DNA of 64,000 nucleotides from NCBI GenBank assembly GCA_038214535.1, contig JBBQRS010000001.1, positions 41,666 through 105,665 of the forward strand, written 5' to 3'. Of this stretch, positions 34,220-41,999 are shown one piece after another. Each line of letters opens with the position of its first letter. Position 1 is the first letter of the stretch. The notes beneath the pieces are model-generated. The model ran no database searches. It saw nothing but the letters and a program-made list of their open reading frames with translations, and was not told where the DNA came from. The DNA comes from JBBQRS01 sp038214535 (lineage in GTDB: Bacteria > Chloroflexota > Anaerolineae > CG2-30-64-16). Made by a program: the position numbers and the translations under genes.

Positions 34220-35043
34220 GTTCCCCGGCGCGCCCCCTGATCCTCTTGACCAACGACGATGGGCTGCGCTCGCCGGGGCTGCTGGCCGCGGTGGAGGCGG
34301 TGGCTGACCTGGGCGACTTGATGATCGTCGCGCCCGCCGAGCAGCAGACGGGCGTGGGGCGCGGGATGCCCCCGCCGAGCAGCGCCGAGATTCTGGTGGA
34401 GCAGATCACCGTGGCCGGGCGCGACGTGCCCGCTTACGGCCTCTTCGCGTCGCCTGCGATTTGCACGCTTTACGGCGTCCTTGCGCTGGCTCCCCGCCGG
34501 CCCGCACTGGTGATCTCCGGCATCAACTACGGCGAGAACCTGGGCACGGCCGTCACCGCCTCCGGCACGGTGGGCGCAGCGTTGCAAGCCGCCGAGTTGG
34601 GCATCCCGGCGCTGGCCGTGTCGCTGGAGACCGACCAGGCGTATCATTTCCATCACGGCGAGGATGTCACCTGGGACGCGGCGGCGCATTTCACGCGCTT
34701 CTTCGCGGAGGCGATGCTGAACTCGTCCGGCGCGCAACTTCCGGCGGACGTGGACGTAATGAAATTAGATGTTCCCGCGGATGCGACGCCGGAGACGCCG
34801 TGGCGGGTGACACGACAATCGCGCCAGGCGTATTATGAGACGCGCCCGCCCGTGCCCCTGCCGCCGCCCGGCAAGATGGTGCGGCTCGACTACGGGGTGA
34901 ACATCAACTGGGCGACGCTGGAACCGGATTCCGATATCTGGGCGTTCGCCCACGACCGCGTGGTCTCGATCACGCCGTTGAGCCATGACCTGACGGCGCG
35001 GACGAACCTGACAGACCTGGAGCGGCAGTTTCGATCCGGGTAG
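34216..35043 (+). CDS. surE: 5'/3'-nucleotidase SurE
   Basis: A 275-residue metal-dependent nucleotidase that dephosphorylates nucleoside monophosphates and helps in stationary-phase survival and repair. The diagnostic LLTNDDGLRSPG near residues 10-21 holds the metal-binding Asp14 and Asp15. IVAPAEQQTGVGRGM, VISGINYGENLG and TASGTVGAALQAA follow in the expected order. The length is normal. The ATG overlaps the stop codon of the phosphatase gene (ATGA). A family A repeat follows. Confidence 0.96.
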   Translation: MSSPARPLILLTNDDGLRSPGLLAAVEAVADLGDLMIVAPAEQQTGVGRGMPPPSSAEILVEQITVAGRDVPAYGLFASPAICTLYGVLALAPRRPALVISGINYGENLGTAVTASGTVGAALQAAELGIPALAVSLETDQAYHFHHGEDVTWDAAAHFTRFFAEAMLNSSGAQLPADVDVMKLDVPADATPETPWRVTRQSRQAYYETRPPVPLPPPGKMVRLDYGVNINWATLEPDSDIWAFAHDRVVSITPLSHDLTARTNLTDLERQFRSG

Positions 35044-35071
35044 TCTGTACGATTGGTTTTTAGGCTCTTTC

Positions 35072-35133
35072 CCTTCGTAGTGACGGCTTTAGCCGTTGTA
35101 GTGCCCCAACGGCTAAAGCCGTCACTACGAAGG
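35072..35133. repeat. Family A intergenic hairpin repeat, complete copy
   Basis: Arms CCTTCGTAGTGACGGCTTTA plus GCCGTT and their exact reverse complement flank a loop of about ten bases. Each arm also contains a smaller palindrome, so a cruciform with several hairpins is possible. It lies after surE. No other feature was recognised in the remaining 110 bp before the next gene. Confidence 0.93.
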
Positions 35134-35243
35134 CGAGTACGGAGATTTTTCGCTGGAATCTCGCCGCAACGAGAGTTTGTCGGTCAACCCGCTCACGGTA
35201 CCGTGACAGAGTGGTTGAAGTGCTTTAGGAAGGTAATGCAACG

Positions 35244-36884
35244 ATGGTTGGTAAACGACGGCTAACGCCGATAGTTCTGATCCTCTTTACCCTGTGGTTG
35301 AGCGCGTGCGCGTCGGCCCCCGTGCAACCGCTCGCGTTCAACGCGCCGCCGTGGGCCGACGGCGAGGTCAGCCTCTATGGCGTGCAGGATCGCAACGGCT
35401 CGACGTTGGGGACGGCGTACTGGCGCATGGCGCAGACGCCGGAAGGGTGGTCGCAGTCTTACGCGCTGAACCTCTCGGGGCGGCCCGATGAGGGCGACGT
35501 GTTGCTGGGTGGCGACCTGCGCCCCCTCCGGTCGTGGCGCGAGAACGCAGCGGGGCGCGTCGAAACCGAATACGGTTCCGATAATGTGACGATCAAGACG
35601 ACCCCGATCACCGGCGGCGACCCCCAGGTTAAAACACTCCCCTTGCAGCCCGACACGCTGGACAACGATCAGGTGTTGCAGGCGCAGCGCGCTCTGCCGC
35701 TGGCTGACGGCTACGGTACGAGTTATGTCAACCTTGTTCCGGCCACGGGGATCGCCATCAACTCGACGTTGCGCGTGGTTGGGAAGGAGACGCTGACCGT
35801 ACCCGCCGGAACCTTCCCCACGTGGCACGCCGAAATGACGGCGGGGGGCAGCACGCACGATGTGTGGTATGGGCAGGCCGCGCCCTACCCGATGGTGCAA
35901 TATCGCAACCGCTCGTCGGGGGCAGTCTTCCAATTGCGCGAGACCGGGACGGATGTGAACGTGGACGCGCTTCCAACGTCTGCCGCTGCCAGTTCTGAGT
36001 TTCCCGCGATCAGCACGCCGCTGCTACTTTCGACGGCGCTCATCCAGTTGCCGCTGATGCTGATCTTCCCGCTGGCGCTGGGCTGGTGGATCCGACGGCG
36101 CTACGGCCCCGGCTGGGGCATCTTCGCGGCGGGCGCGCTGACCTTCGTCCTGTCGCAGGTGGTGCATCTGCCGCTGAATTACGCGCTGGGGCTGCTGGGG
36201 GGCGGGCGCGGCGTGGCCCTCTGGCCGCTGATCCCGATGGCGCTGGTTGCGGGGTTGAGCGCCGGCATCTGCGAAGAAGGCGCGCGCTGGGTCGTGCTGA
36301 CCTTCTTCCTGAAGCGCGTGCGGTCGTGGGCGCCGGGGCTGCAATATGGTGCGGGTCACGGCGGCGGCGAGGCGATCATTTTTGGCTCGCTCGTGCTCAT
36401 CAATCTTGTCACGATGCTCGTGCTGCCTTCGATGGGGCAACTTTCCGCGATGATCCCACCGGAGACGATGGATCAGATTCGTATGGGCGCGTCGGCTTAT
36501 TGGGCGACGCCCTGGTATATGGCGATCATCGGCGGGTTGGAGCGCGTCTTTGCGATCACGCTGCAAATCGCGATGGCGTTACTGGTGGTGCGCTCCGTCG
36601 CCGAGCGGAAAGCCATCTATCTGCTGGCGGCTATCGGCATCCACACCGCGGTAGACGCCTTCTCGGTGTGGAGCATCCAGACCCTGGGCGTCTTCCCCAC
36701 GGAGATCGGGATTGCGGTCATGGCGCTGGGCGCGCTGTGGCTGATCCTCCGCCTGCGCGCGCCGATGACCCCGCCCGACGCCCCGGCTCCCGTCGCGCCG
36801 GATCGCCCGGATGGGCCCATCACGGCGCGCCCGCTTTCTAAGGAAGAACTGATGCGCCGCATCGAAGAATCGAAGTATGAGTGA
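35244..36884 (+). CDS. Lipoprotein domain fused to YhfC-type intramembrane metalloprotease
   Basis: A 546-residue protein. It starts with a lipoprotein signal (LWLSAC, Cys22). The extracytoplasmic part (about 30-245) is beta-rich and includes GKETLTVPAGTFPTWHAEM, a motif seen in DUF3108-like domains. From about 258 on, six to eight membrane helices carry the YhfC intramembrane metalloprotease pattern: Glu344-Glu345 in GICEEGARWVVL, His372 and Glu376 in GHGGGEAIIFG, and His467 and Asp471 in GIHTAVDAFSV. YhfC belongs to the CPBP/PrsW-like superfamily. The fusion suggests a membrane protease with its own sensor or substrate-recruiting lipoprotein domain. ATG follows AGGAAGG. The substrate is unknown. 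Confidence 0.82.
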   Translation: MVGKRRLTPIVLILFTLWLSACASAPVQPLAFNAPPWADGEVSLYGVQDRNGSTLGTAYWRMAQTPEGWSQSYALNLSGRPDEGDVLLGGDLRPLRSWRENAAGRVETEYGSDNVTIKTTPITGGDPQVKTLPLQPDTLDNDQVLQAQRALPLADGYGTSYVNLVPATGIAINSTLRVVGKETLTVPAGTFPTWHAEMTAGGSTHDVWYGQAAPYPMVQYRNRSSGAVFQLRETGTDVNVDALPTSAAASSEFPAISTPLLLSTALIQLPLMLIFPLALGWWIRRRYGPGWGIFAAGALTFVLSQVVHLPLNYALGLLGGGRGVALWPLIPMALVAGLSAGICEEGARWVVLTFFLKRVRSWAPGLQYGAGHGGGEAIIFGSLVLINLVTMLVLPSMGQLSAMIPPETMDQIRMGASAYWATPWYMAIIGGLERVFAITLQIAMALLVVRSVAERKAIYLLAAIGIHTAVDAFSVWSIQTLGVFPTEIGIAVMALGALWLILRLRAPMTPPDAPAPVAPDRPDGPITARPLSKEELMRRIEESKYE

Positions 36885-36888
36885 TTTT

Positions 36889-36995
36889 CCTTTGTAGTAA
36901 CGGCTTCAGCCGTTTGCGTCACCCCAACGGCTGAAGCCGTTACTACGAAAGGGGTAGAGCGTCACCCCAACGGCTGAAGCCGTCACTACGAAGGG
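36889..36995. repeat. Family A repeat: one full variant copy plus an extra right arm
   Basis: CCTTTGTAGTAACGGCTTCA plus GCCGTT pairs with AACGGCTGAAGCCGTTACTA plus CGAAAGG. A second right arm (AACGGCTGAAGCCGTCACTA) follows 10 bp later. Both arms carry G at the position where other copies have A in the central GGCTAAAGCC, with matching changes in the left arm, so pairing is kept. Confidence 0.92.
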
Positions 36996-37021
36996 TGCAT
37001 AAGACACTTTCGAGGTTTGTT

Positions 37022-37981
37022 GTGATTCGCACTGAGGGATTGAGCAAGGTTTTCGATACCAGAAGCGGCCCGTTTACTGCGGTAGAGAGTTTGAGCTTGC
37101 AGGTGAACGAGGGCGAGGTGTTCGGCTTCCTGGGGCCGAACGGCGCGGGCAAGACGACGACGGTGCGGATGCTGGCGTGCCTCATCGCGCCCACCGCCGG
37201 GCGCGCCTGGGTCAACAACCTGGAAGTGGGGCAGGATGACACCCGGATTCGCGGCGGGTTGGGCATCTTGACCGAGTCGCCGGGCCTCTATGACCGGTTG
37301 AGCGCAGAGCGCAATCTGGAAATCTTCGCCGAACTGTATGACGCGCCGGATCCGCAGGGCCAGGCGGAGAAGTATCTGCGGTTGCTCGGATTGTGGGATC
37401 GGCGCGAGAGCGATGCGGGCACATTGAGCAAGGGGATGCGCCAGAAGCTGGCGATTGCACGGGCGTTGTTGCACGAGCCGCCGGTGCTCTTCCTGGATGA
37501 GCCGACCAGCGGGCTGGACCCCGAAGCCGCCAAGACCGTGCGCGACTTCATCGAAACGCTGCGCGGCCAGGGGCGGACGATCTTCCTCTGCACCCACAAC
37601 CTGGATGAGGCGGAGCGTCTGTGCGACCGCATCGGCGTCTTTCGGCAGCGCCTCATCGCGGTGGATACGCCGGATGCCCTGCGGCGTCAACTGTTCGGGC
37701 GGCAAACGGTCGTGCATCTGGCCCGGATGGACGGCGCATTTGCTCAAGCTGTGCGTTCGCTGCCCTTCGTGCAGGGCGTTGACGTGCTGGACGGCGCGGA
37801 CGGCGGAGGTAAGCTGGTGATCGGCGTGCAGGACCCGGCGGCGCAAAACCCCGAGATCGTCCGCGTGCTGGCGGCGCAGGGGGCGCAAATCCAGTTCGTC
37901 AACGAGTTACGCCATTCGTTGGAATCGGTCTATCTGAGCCTATTGGAAAACGACGCCAACGGCAAGGAGCGGGGCGCGTGA
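37022..37981 (+). CDS. ABC transporter ATP-binding protein (ABC-2 export type)
   Basis: A 319-residue ATPase. Walker A is GPNGAGKTT, the signature LSKGMRQKLAIARAL, Walker B VLFLDEPTSGLDP and the H-loop LCTHNLDEAERL. The C-terminal extension (about 230-319) is typical of drug or Na+ exporter ATPases (DrrA/NatA-like). I chose the GTG at 37022 because GAGG lies six bases before it and the protein begins at the first conserved strand. A GTG nine codons upstream lies in the tail of the repeat. The GTG of the permease gene overlaps its stop codon (GTGA). Confidence 0.93.
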   Translation: MIRTEGLSKVFDTRSGPFTAVESLSLQVNEGEVFGFLGPNGAGKTTTVRMLACLIAPTAGRAWVNNLEVGQDDTRIRGGLGILTESPGLYDRLSAERNLEIFAELYDAPDPQGQAEKYLRLLGLWDRRESDAGTLSKGMRQKLAIARALLHEPPVLFLDEPTSGLDPEAAKTVRDFIETLRGQGRTIFLCTHNLDEAERLCDRIGVFRQRLIAVDTPDALRRQLFGRQTVVHLARMDGAFAQAVRSLPFVQGVDVLDGADGGGKLVIGVQDPAAQNPEIVRVLAAQGAQIQFVNELRHSLESVYLSLLENDANGKERGA

Positions 37982-38769
37982 AACATATTCGCACGATCTT
38001 CGTCAAAGAGTGGCAAGACGCCCTGCGCAACAAGACGGTGTTCTACGTGGTGGTGCTGGTGCCGCTCTTCATGGTCATCCTCCCCATCGTGCTGCTCTTC
38101 CTGATGGCGCGCCTACCGGTGAGCGAGAGCGACATGGCGGAGTTGGGCCGGGCGCTGAACAACCCCATGTTTGCGGGGATGCTGCCGGCGGAGGCGATGC
38201 AATCGGTGCTGACCAGCAATATGCTGGTGCTTTTCCTGATGATGCCCGTCATGGTGCCCGTGACCATCGCGTCCTATAGCATCGTGGGCGAGAAGGCGCA
38301 ACGCTCGCTCGAGCCGCTGCTGGCGACACCGATCACCACCCCTGAATTGTTGTTGGGCAAGGGGCTGGCCGCCGCCATACCGGGGATCCTGACCACCTGG
38401 ATCGCCTATGGCATCTTCCTGGTCTTTGCCTACTTCCTCTCGGCGTCGCCGCGCGTGTTCAGCGTCTTCATCAACCCGATGTGGCTGGTGGCGCTCTTCG
38501 TGCTCGCGCCCCTGTTGGCGATCATGGCCGTCAACTTCGGGCTGATCATCAGCAGCCGGGTGTCAGACCCGCGTTCGGCGGAGCAGTTGGGCGCGCTGGT
38601 GGTGTTGCCGCTCATGTTATTGTTCATTGGCGGTCTTTCCGGTATCATTGCGCTGAACAGCATGACCTTCTGGGTGGTTGCGGTGCTAACGATGGTTGCC
38701 GACGTGGCGCTGGTGGTTCTTGCAGTGAAGCTGTTTCAGCGCGAAACGATCCTGACCCGTTGGAAATAG
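37978..38769 (+). CDS. ABC-2 type transporter permease
   Basis: A 263-residue membrane protein with six predicted helices. A large loop after the first helix ends in SNMLVLFLMMPVMVPVTIAS, followed by EKAQRSLEPLLATPITTPELLLGK, the coupling segment typical of ABC-2/NatB-type permeases. It forms an exporter with the ATPase encoded just upstream. The cargo is unknown. The GTG start overlaps the previous stop codon. Confidence 0.9.
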   Translation: MKHIRTIFVKEWQDALRNKTVFYVVVLVPLFMVILPIVLLFLMARLPVSESDMAELGRALNNPMFAGMLPAEAMQSVLTSNMLVLFLMMPVMVPVTIASYSIVGEKAQRSLEPLLATPITTPELLLGKGLAAAIPGILTTWIAYGIFLVFAYFLSASPRVFSVFINPMWLVALFVLAPLLAIMAVNFGLIISSRVSDPRSAEQLGALVVLPLMLLFIGGLSGIIALNSMTFWVVAVLTMVADVALVVLAVKLFQRETILTRWK

Positions 38770-38779
38770 CCTGCCGCCG

Positions 38780-38802
38780 ACGCCCACAAGGGGCTAGACC
38801 AC
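38780..38802. repeat. Family B repeat, single arm
   Basis: ACGCCCACAAGGGGCTAGAC is the right arm only, located after the ABC-2 permease gene. The left arm is missing, so this copy looks degraded. Confidence 0.7.
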
Positions 38803-38845
38803 CGGGTTTTCGGCCAGAAATTTTAATCTCCGGGGGAACTGCGAC

Positions 38846-40915
38846 ATGAGTAAGGGCCAACGCACCTACGTCTATCTCGCAGCGCTCGTCAGCGGCCTGG
38901 CGCTGCTGTTCAGCGCGGTCGTGCTGAGCAACTGGGCGTCCGGCCAATGGGCTGCGGGCGCGCTGTATCCCCTGCCCGCGGGTGTGTTGGCGCAACCCCC
39001 ACTCACACCCTGGCTCTGGATCGGCGTTGTGGCCCTCGTGCTGTGGCTGATCCATGCGACCTTTGCCGCGCGATCCGCCCGGCAAGAGACGGCCGAGGGC
39101 CTGGCGAACCGTTATTCCTCACAGCGCAAGGCCTATTTGTATCTCATGCAACTGGGTGCATTGGGCGTGTGCCTTGTCGAAGGCCAGCGGCTGGTGAGCG
39201 ACCTTCTGGCGCGCTTCATGCGTCAGCCGAATTCTGATGCCGCCGCCGGGTCGGGGACGATCCTCGGGGCAGGCATCGGGCTGGTGATCGGTTTCGCCGC
39301 GTGGGCCTTCTTCCGTCGTAGGACGTTGCGCGACGGCGATTACGGCCACGAAGAGGGTCGCGCCGCGATCTGGCGCCGCCTTTACTTCTACCTCGCCCTG
39401 GGCTTGGGGCTCGCGCTGACGGTCTACGGGGCCGCGCAGTTGTTGCGGGTGATGCTGGGGCTGGGCGGCGAACTGGTGTTGGGCCGGCTGCCCACGCCGG
39501 CGGCCTCGCGCGCGACGGTGGTCAGCGCGTTGACCGCGATGGCGCTGGGGTTGCCGCTGATGGTGCTGGCCTGGCATGGCATCAACCAGACGATTGACAT
39601 GGTCCCGCAGGCGGAAATCAACGCGCCTAGTCGCATCCTCTTCCTGCGCGCGATCGCGTTTTTCGCCACGGCCACGACGCTGCTGAGCCTGACCTACGTG
39701 TTGTGGCAGCTCTTCATGGTGACGTTCGGGCAACGTGTGGGCGTTGATTACATCTTGCCGGGCGACGCGCTCACCACAGCCCTGGCGATCACGCCGGTTG
39801 CGGTCGCGCTGTGGTTGGCTGCGGCGGGCGCGCTCCAGAACGACGCTGCGCTGGGAGACGAGAGCCGCGGGGCGGCGATCTTCCGGCGCGCGCACTTCTA
39901 TGTGATTGTTGCGGCCTGTCTGGCCGGGTTCTGGTACGGCGCGACCCAACTCCTGCGGGCCATCTTCCCGCTGGCGTTGGACGCGTTTTCTTCGGCGGAT
40001 GTCGTTGCGCCGGTTTCGGTCGTGCAGTTGGGCCTGACGGCGGCGCTGTTGCTGGTGGCCGCGCCCGCGTGGTGGGGCCACTGGTGGCCCTTACAGGTGC
40101 GGGCGAACCGGTTCACGGCGGATGGTTTCGAGGAGCGCGCGTCGGTACTGCGTCGAGGGTATCTAGCGGTCGTGATTATCGTCGCGTCGGCGCTGATCCT
40201 CGTGGCACTGGGGATGATTGTCTTTACGCTGGTGGGCGGGCGCCCGGCCAACGCGACCGATGGCTCGACCCTGTTGATGAGCAGCGCGCTGGCCGTTGGG
40301 CTGGTCGCGGTTGGCTGGTGGGCGCTGCACGTGCTGACTTTGCGCTCTGATCGGCTGGCGCAGGCCACCTGGCTGCGCGTGCAGGCGTCGCTGCCGGGGC
40401 CGGTCGAATTCGTGATCCCCGCGGATGGATCACGCAGCTTCGCGCGCGAGGAACTCACACCGCTCGCGCCGGCGTCGCCCGAAATGGACGCGACAGCCGC
40501 TGTGCCCGCTGCGCCGGTCATCGTCGTGGTAGACGGCGCGGATGGCGCGCTGGGCGTCAGCATCATGGAGGCCCTGCGCGCGGCGCTGCCCGGCGTCATC
40601 GTCGCGCCGCACGGGTTGACGGTGCCGGCGCGCCAGGCGATGCAGGACGATGCTGCGAACGCGTCCGCGTTGCCCGATGCGCTGAAGTGGGCCGCGGTGA
40701 TTATCATGGCGAGCGACGATCTGCCGGCGCGGGGTGAGGGCGTTTCCCCCGACTACGAATTGCAGAGCGCGCTGGAGAGCGGACGCGCGCAGGTTCTTCT
40801 GCTGCCGCCCCGGCGGGCGCACTATCGCTGGGTGGGCGCGCCCGACTGGCCGATGGAGCGCTGGATTCAATATGTTGTCAGTGAAGCGGCGCGTGCGTTG
40901 CAAACCGGCGCATAG
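38846..40915 (+). CDS. Polytopic membrane protein with tandem DUF5671-like repeats and cytoplasmic tail domain
   Basis: A 689-residue membrane protein built from about five or six similar two-helix units. Each begins with a basic residue plus aromatic stretch (SQRKAYLYLMQLGALGV, IWRRLYFYLALGLGLAL, APSRILFLRAIAFFATA, IFRRAHFYVIVAACLAG, VLRRGYLAVVIIVASAL) and ends in a helix such as YGAAQLLRVML. This matches tandem DUF5671-type units. The last 170 residues are soluble: after a linker, PVIVVVDGADGALGVSIMEA, then AAVIIMASDDL and SALESGRAQVLLLP suggest an alternating alpha/beta domain, possibly TIR-like. The function is unknown. The ATG follows GGGGGA. Confidence 0.78.
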   Translation: MSKGQRTYVYLAALVSGLALLFSAVVLSNWASGQWAAGALYPLPAGVLAQPPLTPWLWIGVVALVLWLIHATFAARSARQETAEGLANRYSSQRKAYLYLMQLGALGVCLVEGQRLVSDLLARFMRQPNSDAAAGSGTILGAGIGLVIGFAAWAFFRRRTLRDGDYGHEEGRAAIWRRLYFYLALGLGLALTVYGAAQLLRVMLGLGGELVLGRLPTPAASRATVVSALTAMALGLPLMVLAWHGINQTIDMVPQAEINAPSRILFLRAIAFFATATTLLSLTYVLWQLFMVTFGQRVGVDYILPGDALTTALAITPVAVALWLAAAGALQNDAALGDESRGAAIFRRAHFYVIVAACLAGFWYGATQLLRAIFPLALDAFSSADVVAPVSVVQLGLTAALLLVAAPAWWGHWWPLQVRANRFTADGFEERASVLRRGYLAVVIIVASALILVALGMIVFTLVGGRPANATDGSTLLMSSALAVGLVAVGWWALHVLTLRSDRLAQATWLRVQASLPGPVEFVIPADGSRSFAREELTPLAPASPEMDATAAVPAAPVIVVVDGADGALGVSIMEALRAALPGVIVAPHGLTVPARQAMQDDAANASALPDALKWAAVIIMASDDLPARGEGVSPDYELQSALESGRAQVLLLPPRRAHYRWVGAPDWPMERWIQYVVSEAARALQTGA

Positions 40916-40946
40916 ACCGTAATTCTCCGGCGGCGATGGACGGTGG

Positions 40947-41999
40947 ATGCACACACTTCTGGTTCCGAGCGGCAAACAACCGGTGACCCCCGAGGCTCTC
41001 CCGGATCAACTGGGCAAGCTGTTGACCGGCCCCGACGCGCTCGTCTGGCTCGACATCGAGGCCCCGACCGACGAGGACGCCGCGCTGCTGACCGATGTAT
41101 TCGGGTTTCACCCGCTCGCCATCGAGGACGCCGTCCGCGCACGCGAGCGGCCCAAGGTGGACATCTATCATACCTACCCCGCTCTCGCGACAGATGGTGA
41201 GCCGCCTTCGCATTCCTCAAAGGCTGCGATTGGCCGCGATGTCGTCCTTCCCGGCCCCTATTACCTGGTTGTGTTCTACAGCGTTCACCTGAACGGGCTC
41301 GATCATACCCCCCAGATGGATCCGTTGAGCATCTTCATCGGGACGCATTATCTGGTCACGGTGCATCCGCGCCCGATTTCGCAGATCACCGAGACGTGGA
41401 CCCGTTTTCAAGCCCCTAAGAGCCCGATGGAGCATCGTTCGGCGGTGCTGGTCTACACATTGCTCGATGCGATTGTAGATGATTATTTTCCGTTGGTGGA
41501 TCAGATTGCGGAGGATGCCGAAGAGCTGGAGGATGCGATTTTTGCCGAGCCGGACGAAGGCACCATCCAGGCGATCTTCGTGCTCAAGAAGCAGTTGCTC
41601 AGGTTGCGCCAGATCTTCGCGCCGGAGCGTGATGTCGTCAATGTGCTACTGCGCCGTGAGTTGCCGGTGTTCAAGTCGCGCGATGTGGCCTATTTGCAGG
41701 ATATCTACGATCATCTCGTGCGGCTGACCGATGGCCTGGATACCTATCGCGATCTGATTTCCACGGCGCTGGATAGCTATCTGTCCATCCAGTCGAACAA
41801 CCTGAATCAGATCATGAAGACGCTCACCATTGGTTCCATTCTGCTGATGGCGGCGGCGCTGATCGCGAGCATCTACGGTATGAATTTCAAGTACATGCCG
41901 GAACTGGCGCAACGGTGGGGCTACCCGTTCTCGTTGGCGCTCATGGCGGTGGTGTCGGGCGGGCTGGCGCTCTATTTCAAACGCAAGGATTGGTTCTGA
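40947..41999 (+). CDS. CorA-family magnesium/divalent cation channel
   Basis: A 350-residue CorA-type channel subunit. A long N-terminal cytoplasmic alpha/beta domain (VWLDIEAPTDEDAALL at the start) leads to the helical stalk and then two C-terminal transmembrane helices. The selectivity motif YGMNF is at about 310-314, followed by the expected periplasmic MPE. The C-terminus is basic (KRKDW). The ATG follows GGACGGTGG. The last 28 bp overlap the 3' end of the convergent nuclease gene. Confidence 0.93.
   Translation: MHTLLVPSGKQPVTPEALPDQLGKLLTGPDALVWLDIEAPTDEDAALLTDVFGFHPLAIEDAVRARERPKVDIYHTYPALATDGEPPSHSSKAAIGRDVVLPGPYYLVVFYSVHLNGLDHTPQMDPLSIFIGTHYLVTVHPRPISQITETWTRFQAPKSPMEHRSAVLVYTLLDAIVDDYFPLVDQIAEDAEELEDAIFAEPDEGTIQAIFVLKKQLLRLRQIFAPERDVVNVLLRRELPVFKSRDVAYLQDIYDHLVRLTDGLDTYRDLISTALDSYLSIQSNNLNQIMKTLTIGSILLMAAALIASIYGMNFKYMPELAQRWGYPFSLALMAVVSGGLALYFKRKDWF

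Noticed and set aside
36995..37021. Upstream GTG start for the ABC ATPase at 37.0 kb
   Set aside because: It lies in the tail of a family A repeat with no ribosome site, while GTG at 37022 has GAGG at six-base spacing.
27431..40915. An antiphage defence island based on the two TIR-like proteins
   Set aside because: The TIR-like assignment is weak, the genes are 11 kb apart, and the intervening genes are housekeeping or envelope functions with no nuclease, reverse transcriptase or cyclase partners.
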